DNA from: Pedobacter petrophilus
GTDB taxonomy: Bacteria; Bacteroidota; Bacteroidia; Sphingobacteriales; Sphingobacteriaceae
Direction of reading: 5' to 3'
Length of the DNA stretch: 36,955 nt
Assembly: GCF_009674725.1 (NCBI RefSeq)
Contig: NZ_WKKH01000041.1
Location: 1 to 36,955 of the forward strand
How positions within the stretch are numbered: the stretch's first letter is position 1; every line of letters starts with the position of its first letter. Shown here in pieces: positions 1 through 8,489 of the stretch. The notes under the pieces are model-generated. The model was not told the DNA's origin, did no database searches, and saw only the letters and a list, made by a program, of their open reading frames with translations. The position numbers were made by a program, and so were the translations under genes.

Positions 1-77
1 TTCTGCTTTTTTCAAGCAACAACTCTGGGGGTCAATTTAAAATTGGCGAAAGGGGGTCAAATTTATTGGTATATGCA
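1..77. repeat. Left terminal inverted repeat, probable IS21-family element tip
   Basis: These 77 bases are an exact reverse complement of the last 77 bases of the window; base 78 is the first mismatch. The repeat carries two GGGGGTCAA boxes about 23 bases apart and ends in ...ATGCA, so read from its tip it starts with TG. TG/CA tips and repeated boxes near the ends are typical of IS21-family elements, and TTGACCCCC-type ends are familiar to me from Bacteroidota members. No transposase is in the window, so the family call is inference. Exactly 77 bases also equals a common short-read assembly k-mer, so the contig probably stops where it enters a multicopy element. Confidence 0.75.
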
Positions 78-555
78 GATTACTTCAAAAACAGAGGATT
101 TTGTGACCACTAAACGATATGATGGTAAGCCCTTCACTCAAAAAGGGCACATTTCCAAAACACATATGAGAGATTTGACCGTACAGCTGCTTACGCCTTA
201 TCAAATCGGCTGTGATTTGGAACAGGTTACCATTAAAGAAGATGATCATTGGCTTGCTTTATTGGGACAGGAACGCTATAATTTGGCGACATATGTTTCG
301 CGTTCCTGTAAAGAAGAACTATCTGTTTCTGCTACAAGAATATGGGGGATAGCTGAAAGTTTAAAAAAAGCAGATCTGCATCTCATGGAGACAATACTTT
401 TTAATCAGCAAAAAAGTAGTCAACTGCACTATTATAAATGTGGTAACCATACTGTTCTTTCCCTTTCATTTATTGCAAAAGAGGCTAATGTCGAATCTGT
501 TTTTACAACGGTACTCGTGAATGAATTTAATCCTGTAGATCATGAAGAGGTTTGA
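78..555 (+). CDS. Enediyne-type polyketide synthase, C-terminal phosphopantetheinyl transferase domain (5' truncated)
   Basis: About 159 residues remain of what should be a very large multidomain iterative type I PKS. The remnant is the terminal 4'-phosphopantetheinyl transferase domain, which loads the carrier-protein arm. It shows the IGCDLEQV motif (metal/CoA-binding G-x-D-x-E of the Sfp superfamily) and the later WGIAESLKKA motif, matching W-x-x-x-E-x-x-K. A C-terminal PPTase domain is characteristic of enediyne PKSs (KS-AT-ACP-KR-DH-PPT). The frame stays open through the inverted repeat to base 1, but codons before 78 belong to the insertion element, so an apparent TTG start at 43 is not real. 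The stop overlaps the start of the thioesterase gene by 14 bases. Family call strong because of the thioesterase partner; product unknown. Confidence 0.8.
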
Positions 556-967
556 GTATTTGCATACGGTTAGTTTTGAAGAAACGAACCTGATAGGTAA
601 CGTTTATTTCGCCAATTATTTGAAGTGGCAGGGCATCTGCAGGGAGCGTTTTCTACAGGAGAAAGCACCGGGAGTCTTGGAGGATATTCAAAATGGACTG
701 GCATTGGTCACTATCTCCTGTAGCTGTAATTACTTTGGTGAGCTAATGGCCTTTGATAAAGTGCTGGTAGGAATGTATTTATTAGGGATACAACAGAACA
801 AGGTGAAAATGAGGTTTGAATATTTAAAAATGGTGGATGGCGAAAATCAGCTCGTAGCAGAAGGTTTTCATGAAATTGGCTTTTTTATGAAAAATGAAGA
901 TAAACTAATCCCTATAGTGGTGCCATCCTACATTCATAATGAACTCGGTGTTTATTTAGCCGGCTAA
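542..967 (+). CDS. Enediyne-type acyl-ACP thioesterase (CalE7/DynE7/SgcE10 family)
   Basis: A 141-residue single-domain hotdog thioesterase, the usual size for this family. Residues about 8-38 (FEETNLIGNVYFANYLKWQG followed by CRERFL) are the hallmark of the thioesterases that release polyene from enediyne PKSs. Asn20 and the Arg34/Arg36 pair fall where the catalytic Asn and Arg of CalE7/DynE7 lie; that assignment comes from memory of the family. A second conserved stretch, LVTISCSCNYFGEL, follows near residue 54. The ATG lies inside the last codons of the PKS gene, so the two are probably translationally coupled. The protein would act in the cytoplasm on the PKS-bound chain. An ordinary 4-hydroxybenzoyl-CoA-type thioesterase is a less likely reading. 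Confidence 0.88.
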   Translation: MKRFEYLHTVSFEETNLIGNVYFANYLKWQGICRERFLQEKAPGVLEDIQNGLALVTISCSCNYFGELMAFDKVLVGMYLLGIQQNKVKMRFEYLKMVDGENQLVAEGFHEIGFFMKNEDKLIPIVVPSYIHNELGVYLAG

Positions 968-3406
968 ATGCAGATCCTAACTATAATAACAGATCCTATG
1001 AGATTATTACTTACACTACTATTAATACTAAGTCCATTTGCTTTTTTATACGCACAAGAAAAGACATTCTTCGTTAAGGGTCATGTTTTTAGTCAGCAGC
1101 TACCTGTAGAACTGGCAAATGTATCTTTACTGAGCAATAGAGATTCTTCCTTTATTGGTGGTGCAGTTTCTGATTCACTCGGTTATTTCAAAATTAATAA
1201 AATAGCCGCTGGCCGTTACCTGTTGAAAATTTCTCATCTGTCCTATGAAAAAAGAATAATTGCGATTGACTTAACCAAGGATAATGATAGTGTTGACCTC
1301 GGGCCAATTTTAATTAACGCTAGTGGTACCGCCTTGAAGGAGGTCACAACGACAGCCTCAAAAGCATTATTTACGAAGGAGAAAGGTAAATTAATTTTTA
1401 ATGTAGAAAATAGCATTGTTGGCGCCTTACGAACAGATGTGGTGGAGATGATTAGTAATTTACCTGGAGTATGGATCGATAGGCAAAGTAATATTCTATT
1501 AAACGGGCAGGAGAAGGTGAGGGTAACAATTAATGACAGACCTACATACCTTAGTCGAGGCGATCTGCTTCAAATGCTTAAGGCTATCCCTGTAAGTAAT
1601 ATCAAAGTCTTAGAGATCATTACCAATCCATCCGCGAAAAATGATGCTGAAGGTTCAGTCGTGATTAATATCAGGACAAAAGAAAAAGTTGATGCGGGCT
1701 TTACCGGCGTTTTGAATACAGGTTTCGGAAGCTCCATCGGCTACGGAAGATTTTATCCCAGGGCGAATTCTGGCTTGGACCTCTCCTTAGGAAAAAAGAA
1801 TATATCGGTATTTTTAAATTATAATTATGGCTATAAAAAGTCGTTGGGAGAAATTTCTGAAACACTCTTTTTCGAAGATGCTACACTAAATCAATCAATT
1901 AGATTTGAAAGCCTTCCGGAACAAACGCATACACTCACTTCTGGCATAAATTTGAAGGTAGCTAAAAACCAGTCTGCAGCATTTTTTTATACTAAAAACT
2001 ATAGTAGAAATAAAATTGATCAAAGCAATTACATACGGCTCTCCAATTTATCCGCAACTTCCACAGATGTCATTTCCTTTGCTGATGAAATCCCTAAAAC
2101 AAATCAAGATGCCCTCAATTTTTCCTATGATTATAATATAGATTCCTTAAATAACCTGAGATTAAGTGCAGATCATATTCACCTTATTAAGGATCAGCTT
2201 GGGAATTACGAAAATAGCTATTTAACTGCCGGTACATCCCGCATCGAGGAAAACATCACAAACAATTCGTCTACAGGGATCAGCGTGTGGGCTGGACAAG
2301 TTGATTATAGCCTCAGTGTCAATAAACAATCTAAGTTTGAAGCAGGTATGAAATTCAGTAACGTAAAGACAGAAAACATCGTAGATTTCAGAGGTATTGG
2401 CCTCATCGATAGTACCCGTCAAAATGCCTTTGCTTATACAGAAAACCTAGCTGCGGGATACCTCAATTATAAAACTGAGATCAAAAAGTTAGGCATCTCA
2501 GCAGGAATAAGATATGAAAATAGCAAAATGTCGGGTTCTTCTTCTACCAATCTTTTTCGCTTTGAAAGAGATTTTTCCGGATTTTTCCCAAGTTTTTCCC
2601 TGGATCATCCGTTGACTAAAACAATAGATTTAAACTTCGCTTACTCCAGACGAATCGCCAGGCCAAACTATGTAGACATCAATCCGTTTATTTATTATGT
2701 AAATCCATATGTTGTACTGGAAGGTAATCCCAACTTGGTTCCTTCCTACACCAATAAATTCGAGCTCACCGCTCAGCTGCAAAAGAAATATACCGTATCA
2801 TTAACCTATCTGCATACCAAAGACGTTTTTACGACCGCTCAGTTCCAGGATATTGTACAAAAGACCCAGCGTTTAATGCCTGCAAATGTAGGTGACCTTT
2901 CAAGTATAGAGCTAAATTTAGGTGTACCATTTACCCCTGTATCGTGGTGGGAAAGTTACTTTAATATCGGTGTTGTTTATCAAAAATACATTGAAAATGA
3001 ATTGATGTTATTGGGATATACACAGAATTCAAAAACTTCATTTCAGTTGTTCAGTCAACATGCTTTTACACTCCCAAAAGCGATCAGCCTGGAAATTGAC
3101 AATACACTTATCTCTCCGTCGGTACAAGGACAGTTTACATTTGCGACGATTTACAGTTTCTCTGCTGGCTTTAAGAAATCTTTTTTGAAGAATAAGCTTG
3201 ACCTAAAGATTGGAGTGAATGATTTTCTGAAAACGCTTCGCTACGATGGGTCTCTTCAAGGTGTAAGATGGCGTTCTGAATATAAAAATGCAGGAGATTC
3301 GCGCCAGTTGAAAGCGACACTCCGTTATAATTTTTACAGCAAAGGCAAGATAGCGACCAAAAAAGCCAAGTGGATCAGCGATGATGAGAAGAAACGAATG
3401 AAATAA
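968..3406 (+). CDS. TonB-dependent-receptor-like outer-membrane beta-barrel protein
   Basis: An 812-residue outer-membrane protein. A signal peptide (hydrophobic stretch ending ...FLYAQ) is followed by a carboxypeptidase-regulatory-like beta-sandwich at about 35-115. A plug domain at about 130-235 contains DVVEMISNLPGVWIDRQ and NPSAKNDAEGSVVINI. A long beta-barrel of the 'outer membrane beta-barrel family' type (OMP_b-brl_3-like) completes it. The ATG follows the thioesterase stop directly (TAAATG); an in-frame ATG at 998 would also give a good signal peptide. There is no STN domain, so no sigma/anti-sigma signalling is expected. Position in the PKS operon suggests export, uptake or self-handling of the polyketide or of a nutrient it needs; this is inference. 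Confidence 0.85.
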   Translation: MQILTIITDPMRLLLTLLLILSPFAFLYAQEKTFFVKGHVFSQQLPVELANVSLLSNRDSSFIGGAVSDSLGYFKINKIAAGRYLLKISHLSYEKRIIAIDLTKDNDSVDLGPILINASGTALKEVTTTASKALFTKEKGKLIFNVENSIVGALRTDVVEMISNLPGVWIDRQSNILLNGQEKVRVTINDRPTYLSRGDLLQMLKAIPVSNIKVLEIITNPSAKNDAEGSVVINIRTKEKVDAGFTGVLNTGFGSSIGYGRFYPRANSGLDLSLGKKNISVFLNYNYGYKKSLGEISETLFFEDATLNQSIRFESLPEQTHTLTSGINLKVAKNQSAAFFYTKNYSRNKIDQSNYIRLSNLSATSTDVISFADEIPKTNQDALNFSYDYNIDSLNNLRLSADHIHLIKDQLGNYENSYLTAGTSRIEENITNNSSTGISVWAGQVDYSLSVNKQSKFEAGMKFSNVKTENIVDFRGIGLIDSTRQNAFAYTENLAAGYLNYKTEIKKLGISAGIRYENSKMSGSSSTNLFRFERDFSGFFPSFSLDHPLTKTIDLNFAYSRRIARPNYVDINPFIYYVNPYVVLEGNPNLVPSYTNKFELTAQLQKKYTVSLTYLHTKDVFTTAQFQDIVQKTQRLMPANVGDLSSIELNLGVPFTPVSWWESYFNIGVVYQKYIENELMLLGYTQNSKTSFQLFSQHAFTLPKAISLEIDNTLISPSVQGQFTFATIYSFSAGFKKSFLKNKLDLKIGVNDFLKTLRYDGSLQGVRWRSEYKNAGDSRQLKATLRYNFYSKGKIATKKAKWISDDEKKRMK

Positions 3407-3484
3407 ATTTGAACATTCTAGCTATCGCTTAGCCGTTTGATCAGTTTAGCATAAAATTCAATTAATAGAAATAAAATTAAACAT

Positions 3485-3856
3485 ATGAAAACAGAAAACA
3501 GCGAATTAATCAACACGTATTTTGATCTTTTCAATAAACATGAATGGGAAAAGATGGCCGATTTGTATACTGAGGAAGCAGAAATTAAGGATCCATCGGT
3601 TGGGCAGCAAGTTGTTAAACAAAGCAAGCAGGAAATTATTCAGCGCTACAGTGAAATGCAGCAGATGTTTCCAAATTTAAAAAATGAACTTGTACAAGTT
3701 TATCCTTCTGGCGAATCTCATGTTATTGTAGAGTTCGTATCATCCGGGACAGCAGCAGATGGTTCTGATTTTACACTCCCCATTTGCGTAATCTTTACCA
3801 TAGAAAATGGAAAGATCACCAAAGACTTTTCCTACTATGATAATTTCGACTCCTAA
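3485..3856 (+). CDS. NTF2/SnoaL-like small protein
   Basis: 123 residues with the pattern of a single cone-shaped NTF2-like domain. An N-terminal helix (ELINTYFDLFNKHEWEKM) is followed by DLYTEEAEIKDPSVG, a second helix and long beta strands ending FSYYDNFDS. SnoaL-like members include polyketide cyclases and hydratases, others are ketosteroid-isomerase-like, and many have no known reaction. There is no signal peptide, so it is probably cytoplasmic. It sits between the receptor gene (78-base gap) and the ABC importer genes (47-base gap) on the same strand. A tailoring role on the polyketide chain is plausible but unproven. Confidence 0.8.
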   Translation: MKTENSELINTYFDLFNKHEWEKMADLYTEEAEIKDPSVGQQVVKQSKQEIIQRYSEMQQMFPNLKNELVQVYPSGESHVIVEFVSSGTAADGSDFTLPICVIFTIENGKITKDFSYYDNFDS

Positions 3857-3903
3857 ATTGTCTAACCTATACTGATACTGATGATATTTTTAAAGCGCTC
3901 CAG

Positions 3904-4668
3904 ATGAAGAAGTTTAGTGTTCCTTTGCTATTGCCCTTGTTTACAATTTCAGTGATTTTAATCATCTGGCAGTGTATCTCTTACTTTGAAGTGTTCCCTG
4001 ATTATGCTTTTCCAACGCTGAATTTAGTATTATTAAGTTTTGCTGAAGAATTATCGAGCCTCAGGCTGGTTAATGATACCATCGCTTCACTATGGAGGGT
4101 AATAATAGGTTTCCTGCTTTCTGCTACAGTGGCAATACCTTTAGGCTTATATTTTGGACATCGTAAAGCTTTACGACAAGCATTCATTCCGACATTAAAT
4201 TTTTTTAGGTTTCTTTCTCCACTTGCCTGGATTCCTTTTGCAATTCTCTGGTTCCATATTGGAGATAAACCAGCTGTCTTTCTGATTTTCCTGGCAACCT
4301 TCTTTCCGCTTTGCCTCTCCGTAATTTCATCCGTAGCCACTATACCTGATATTTATTTCAGAGTGGCAAAGGAATATCATTATAAGGGTTCAGAGCTGCT
4401 TCTGAAAATAACACTTCCGGCTATTTTACCGCAACTTATTTCTGCATTAAGAATTTGCTATGGAATAAGCTGGATTGTGATCGTAGCTGCGGAAATGGTC
4501 GGCTGTCAGGATGGTCTTGGTTACGGCATTTGGGATGCTAGAAATGCATTGCGCCTTGATACTGCAGTCTGCTATATGATCACCATTGGCATTTTGGGGA
4601 TGACTATCGATCGTGTCTTTCTTCAGTTCACTAAAGCTAAAAACATAAAGTGGGGTTATGGGAAATAA
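3904..4668 (+). CDS. ABC transporter permease, NitT/TauT (SsuC/NrtB-like) family
   Basis: 254 residues with about six hydrophobic segments, the usual length for this permease family. The stretch AKEYHYKGSELLLKITLPAILPQLISALR is the cytoplasmic EAA loop that contacts the ATPase. The following EMVGCQDGLGYGIWDARN is typical of SsuC/TauC/NrtB permeases. Its stop overlaps the ATPase start by 11 bases, indicating tight coupling in one importer. Substrates of the family are small anions or heterocycles (sulfonates, nitrate, taurine, thiamine precursors); nothing in the sequence fixes the substrate here. Confidence 0.9.
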   Translation: MKKFSVPLLLPLFTISVILIIWQCISYFEVFPDYAFPTLNLVLLSFAEELSSLRLVNDTIASLWRVIIGFLLSATVAIPLGLYFGHRKALRQAFIPTLNFFRFLSPLAWIPFAILWFHIGDKPAVFLIFLATFFPLCLSVISSVATIPDIYFRVAKEYHYKGSELLLKITLPAILPQLISALRICYGISWIVIVAAEMVGCQDGLGYGIWDARNALRLDTAVCYMITIGILGMTIDRVFLQFTKAKNIKWGYGK

Positions 4669-5380
4669 TAATTGGGTCAGTCATATTTCTATTGAGAATG
4701 TATCCTTCGGATACCATAATCAAAAAGTAATAGAAAATCTAAATCTCAAAGTCAATAAGGGAGAAATAGTTGTCATTATTGGACCATCTGGTTGTGGAAA
4801 AACATCATTGCTTAATTTACTAAACGGTTATCTCTTGCCTCAGTCGGGTGCCGTGCAGATGAATGGTTTAATTCGCACTGTTCATCAACATGGCAGTCTA
4901 TTTCCATGGCTGACAGTTAATGAGAACATCGGTATAGGATTGCGTCATCTCAAAAGCCAGCGGACACAACAAAAGGCTATTCAGGATATGCTCGAACTCA
5001 TTAATATGGAAGGCTTTGAAGATCACTATCCCCACCAGTTATCAGGTGGAATGAAGCAGCGCGTTGAGCTTGGACGTGTGCTTGCCGGGGATGCGGATAT
5101 TATTTTAATGGATGAACCCTTTTCCTCACTTGACTACCAGGCAAGATTAAAAATGAGAAGGGAACTAATCGGCCTATTGGCAAAACGACCAAAAACAGTT
5201 ATCATGGTTACACATGATATAGAGGAGGCTGTCCAAATTGCGGACAGGATCTTGGTTTTAACAAAGCGTCCCAGTATGGTGTGTGCAGAATTGGATGTAA
5301 ATGTAGCTCATCCAAGGCATATTTCTGATCCGGATCTCATCAAGATAGCCGATAACGTATTACATGAGTTGGGTTTATGA
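4658..5380 (+). CDS. ABC transporter ATP-binding protein, NitT/TauT (SsuB/NrtD-like) family
   Basis: 240 residues, a complete nucleotide-binding subunit. Walker A is GPSGCGKTS near residue 42, the Q-loop region is HQHGSLFPWLTV, the signature is LSGGMKQR, Walker B is IILMDEPF, and the switch histidine lies in MVTHD. It overlaps the permease gene by 11 bases, and the binding-protein gene begins 22 bases after its stop, so a full importer is encoded. Residues LFPWLTV after the Q-loop are common in SsuB/TauB/NrtD proteins. It should power periplasm-to-cytoplasm import. Confidence 0.93.
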   Translation: MGNNNWVSHISIENVSFGYHNQKVIENLNLKVNKGEIVVIIGPSGCGKTSLLNLLNGYLLPQSGAVQMNGLIRTVHQHGSLFPWLTVNENIGIGLRHLKSQRTQQKAIQDMLELINMEGFEDHYPHQLSGGMKQRVELGRVLAGDADIILMDEPFSSLDYQARLKMRRELIGLLAKRPKTVIMVTHDIEEAVQIADRILVLTKRPSMVCAELDVNVAHPRHISDPDLIKIADNVLHELGL

Positions 5381-5402
5381 GTTAACTAAAATTTTTAAAA
5401 TC

Positions 5403-6440
5403 ATGAAAAAAATCTATCAACTTCCAGCAGTATTGGTAACCATACTTATCATACTCGGAATTCTGCGTTTCAATGTACTGACCATTAAAGATGTGGGCGA
5501 GAATTCCGCTCAGTCAGGCGAAAAAAAATCCTTGAATGTTGGCTACCTGCCTGTAACCTGTCATCTTACTTGTCCAGTTACTGATTTTGCTTCAAAATCT
5601 TCTTCTTCTACAACCATTTTCAAATCCCAGCGATTTTCAGATTTTCCCACCGTGGTAAGTGCATTACAGACCAAGAAAATACAAGCGTCATTTATGCTTG
5701 CGCCGCTCGCAATGAAAATGAAGGAAGATGGATTACCTATTAAAATCTGTTACCTAGGACACCGGGATGGTTCTGAACTAATCGTGGATAAATTTAGCAA
5801 GGCCAAAAATCTGCGTGATATGGTTGGGAAAAAGATTGCTATTCCGAGTTTTTACAGCAATCAGCACTTTGTTTTACTTAAATTGCTAGAGAAGCAAGGA
5901 CTGGCTGAAAATGCAATAAACTTTATTCCGCTTCCGCCACCGGATATGCCAACGGCGTTGGCTACGGGTGCGATTGATGGCTTTTTCGTAGGAGAACCTT
6001 TTTGTGCTAAAGCTGAGATTGAAAATATTGGACGAGTGCTTTATTTTGCAAGAGATATATGGCCGGATTTCATATCCTGCGTACTAGTGGTACATGAGGA
6101 TCTCATAAAAGAACAGCCAAAAGTTGTTAAGGACTTGGTCAAGGGTATTGCAGAATCAGGTGCATGGGCACAGCTGCATAGGAAGGAGGCAGCAAAACTT
6201 GCCGCAGTATATTATCGTCAGGATCCGAGAATATTGAATTATGTGCTAACCTCATCACCAAGAAGAGTTAGTTACGTTAAATTAAAGCCAAGTGAACAAG
6301 AATTACAGGAAATTGCCGATGTAGGCTTAAAAATGGGATTTCTAAAGAAAAAAATCGAAATGTCTACTTTACTTGATGTTAGCTTTGTTCCTGAGCATAT
6401 TCTACCGGCAGATATCAAATTAGATAAATCTATGCAATAG
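5403..6440 (+). CDS. ABC transporter substrate-binding protein, NitT/TauT family, N-terminally membrane anchored
   Basis: About 345 residues. I chose the ATG at 5403 because a charged-then-hydrophobic leader (MKKIYQLPAVLVTILIILGI) follows directly; an in-frame ATG at 5364 would overlap the ATPase gene and put extra residues before it. The leader has no lipobox cysteine, so it is probably a membrane anchor or uncleaved signal. The body is NMT1/NrtA-like: VGYLPVTCHLTCPV near the start of the mature region, then FPTVVSALQTKKIQASFMLAPLA, AIPSFYSNQH and ALATGAIDGFFVGEPFCAKAE. It would capture the ligand for the adjacent permease and ATPase. Two cysteines in the first strand (VTCHLTCPV) are unusual in the general family and may mark a subfamily. 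Confidence 0.85.
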   Translation: MKKIYQLPAVLVTILIILGILRFNVLTIKDVGENSAQSGEKKSLNVGYLPVTCHLTCPVTDFASKSSSSTTIFKSQRFSDFPTVVSALQTKKIQASFMLAPLAMKMKEDGLPIKICYLGHRDGSELIVDKFSKAKNLRDMVGKKIAIPSFYSNQHFVLLKLLEKQGLAENAINFIPLPPPDMPTALATGAIDGFFVGEPFCAKAEIENIGRVLYFARDIWPDFISCVLVVHEDLIKEQPKVVKDLVKGIAESGAWAQLHRKEAAKLAAVYYRQDPRILNYVLTSSPRRVSYVKLKPSEQELQEIADVGLKMGFLKKKIEMSTLLDVSFVPEHILPADIKLDKSMQ

Positions 6441-6605
6441 CAGTGAGAAGTTAATGGCCCGTTCGCTATTAAGTATGCTGGATAATATAGCTACGCCCTG
6501 TTCGGTGAACACGAAAGGGGGTGGCGGGCTGAATTTTGCCGACTTTGGCAGGTTATCATAATTTTGATAACCTATTGCTATTCTTCTTTGGTTAATTACA
6601 CTCAT
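6420..6605 (-). pseudogene. Fragment of an ORF6N-domain DNA-binding protein
   Basis: Sixty-one codons on the minus strand contain FVFTEQGVAILSSILNSERA, the diagnostic end of the ORF6N domain found in phage and mobile-element antirepressor-like proteins. The upstream two thirds of the domain are missing: bases above 6605 encode no matching N-terminal part in any frame I checked. The fragment abuts the end of the binding-protein gene. I read it as a relic of a mobile or phage-associated gene, not a functional protein. Confidence 0.65.
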
Positions 6606-7292
6606 ACTCCTGGTTGGACAGAAAACCTGTTAATATTTTAATTTCACTAGTGATCACGCGAATAATCTCATACAATTATCTGCCTGTAGCCTGATCGGGT
6701 TAATGGCAGTTATCCAATTATTTGCTTCGGAAAGCGTCCTGAAGCCTTTATTAATTCTATAGCGCTGTGCACAATAGAGAACGTAAAATGACTTGGTTTA
6801 GAAAGCAATTTACGCTTAGTCTCATTTGTGAAAATATCAACTTCCGTTTGATTTAGCTTCTTATTCATAGTTTCTAAAGACTCAAATTTTTAACTAAATC
6901 ATCTTCTGAGACATTATTGTTCAAAGACTTTTTATCCATATTGATTCTACTTTGTTGTTTTTTCGCGGCCACAGGAGCTTGAAGTTTTATGATTTTAATC
7001 TTGCTTATTCTATGTAAATTAGCCTATTTGTTCATAGCAAATTGTAGCCCGTATTGTTAAGTTCCAGGCAAATCTCAATACGTATGAACAATCAGTGTCC
7101 TAATATCGTGAATTGACACCGGTAGATAATAGCATTTGTTTACGCCTCATATAAAAATTAATTGTTTGGGCATTGCTAACTCAAGTACTGCTATTTTTTT
7201 AACTTAACACTGCAAATAGTAATTGTTGAGATAAGATTCAATTTTTTAAACCAAAGAGGGGACATTAATGTTGATTAAAAAAAGAATGCTTT
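6441..7292. other. Intergenic stretch with gene relics only
   Basis: No intact gene is visible between the binding-protein gene and the broken lipoprotein gene. The stretch holds the ORF6N fragment at its left edge and a small frameshifted reading frame at 6710-6939. Bases 6940-7260 are AT-rich with no convincing coding, RNA or terminator signal. Confidence 0.6.
6710..6939 (-). pseudogene. Small frameshifted hypothetical gene
   Basis: On the minus strand an ATG at 6939 opens a frame (MDKKSLNNNVSEDDLVK...) that stops after 21 codons. Adding one base in the A/T run near 6885-6890 joins it without stops to a second frame (FESLETMNKKLNQTEVDIF...) running to a TAA at 6710, about 75 residues in total. 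The second frame has its own ATG at 6868 and could be a 52-residue protein by itself. I recognise no family. The smooth join in a homopolymer-rich spot favours a frameshifted gene, but both readings are weak. Confidence 0.35.
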
Positions 7293-7672
7293 ATGTATCC
7301 CATTTCCAGATTTGCTTTAATCGTATCGATGTTGACTTTCCTTTTGGCCTGCAAAAAAAGAGCGATGGTGAAATTAAGTTTGATGATAGCAGGGTAGTAA
7401 GTGGCAAAGTATACGGCAAGGCCTTCAAAACGTAAATTACCATTAAAAACGGATACTTTTCAGCAGAATATTATGGGGGTAGCGGCTGGCGGTGGACCCG
7501 GATTGTTACCTTTAAATACTTGCCCGCAGAAAAGAAATGGTTTTTATTTAAGGATGGGGGCGAAGGTTTCAATGCGATAACACACGAAGAAGCAAAAACC
7601 AAAGCAGGTACGGTAAAAAACTTCGGCAAAGTTCCTTTTCAAAGTTTCAATATCTATGCAAATAAAAAATAA
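7293..7672 (+). pseudogene. Broken lipoprotein gene (poly-A frameshift plus nonsense codon)
   Basis: From the ATG at 7293 the frame gives a lipoprotein signal (MYPISRFALIVSMLTFLLACKK) with an LLAC lipobox, then stops early. One added base in the seven-A run near 7350 restores a frame reading SDGEIKFDDSRVVSGKVYGK. That frame hits a TAA where a sense codon is expected (near 7434) and then continues open for about 79 codons (NGYFSAEYYGGSGWRWTRIV and onward) to a natural stop at 7672. The two lesions make this a clear pseudogene of a roughly 126-residue secreted lipoprotein. It ends five bases before the next ATG, so it was the first gene of a pair. Confidence 0.7.
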
Positions 7673-7677
7673 CCATC

Positions 7678-8478
7678 ATGAATAAAATTAATTTTCGTCT
7701 CTTGTACATGTTGTTATGCCTGTGGAGCATCACATGCTTGTTTAATAGTGGAGTTAAAGCACAGCCTGCAGGCACCACTAATTTTTATTCAAATATCAAG
7801 AATTACAACCTAGCTCCGTTGTGGCGGGCAGATCGCCTTAGGCTGCTTAGTCTTAAACAAGATCAACCTTTTCCAGAGCCTTATGGCATACTTGGGAAAA
7901 ACAATCAGCGTTTTTATATTCACTATACCTCCGTTAGTAAAGATGCAGGAAATCCCTACCGCTACAACGTTCAGGGGAAAACGCGCGTTGGTAATCAGGT
8001 CCGGACTTTTACAGGAACAATTACGGTAAAACAGGCGGGCATTTTTAAACCCGGGGAAAATCCCTATGCACCAGAACCTTTTAAAGGCTATAAGCGCGGA
8101 CAACTGATTTGTCAGGTTGCGCTAACTGAAGCCAAAACCGCGCCCGGAAGTGGCACTATTGCCGGGGAAGTCACTACTGATTTTTGCCTCAATTCACAAA
8201 ACCAACTTCTTTATGATACCATAGACTTTGGAATAGATGGTTATGGGAATAATAAATTTACAGGCACACTTAAAGCATTAAATAGTAAGGTTGGCCAAAA
8301 GCTTCAGTATGGAGATTATTCATTTTTAGACTCCGAATTTAATGATGTTGATGGCATTACCGTTCCTCCAAAATATGAAAAGTATGGCTGGAAAAGTTTT
8401 TTAGATGCAATACCTTCTGATGTTCGCCCTGCCAGCAAAGCTGCCATCGCCGAAGAAAAACGCCAGTGGTGGAAATAA
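7678..8478 (+). CDS. Secreted protein of unknown function
   Basis: 266 residues. An N-terminal signal peptide (hydrophobic stretch from about residue 8, ending near GVKAQP) indicates export to periplasm or outside. I recognise no domain. The mature part is rich in Gly, Tyr and Asn and ends in a charged tail (AAIAEEKRQWWK). A polar middle region (KTRVGNQVRTFTGTITVKQAG) looks beta-rich. It starts five bases after the end of the broken lipoprotein gene and was probably co-transcribed with it. The frame is intact, unlike its neighbours on both sides. Confidence 0.7.
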   Translation: MNKINFRLLYMLLCLWSITCLFNSGVKAQPAGTTNFYSNIKNYNLAPLWRADRLRLLSLKQDQPFPEPYGILGKNNQRFYIHYTSVSKDAGNPYRYNVQGKTRVGNQVRTFTGTITVKQAGIFKPGENPYAPEPFKGYKRGQLICQVALTEAKTAPGSGTIAGEVTTDFCLNSQNQLLYDTIDFGIDGYGNNKFTGTLKALNSKVGQKLQYGDYSFLDSEFNDVDGITVPPKYEKYGWKSFLDAIPSDVRPASKAAIAEEKRQWWK

Positions 8479-8489
8479 TATTTAACTAT

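Noticed and set aside
43..77. TTG start of a 170-residue protein at 43
   Set aside because: The first residues are encoded by the insertion-element repeat; the PKS frame is simply open through it.
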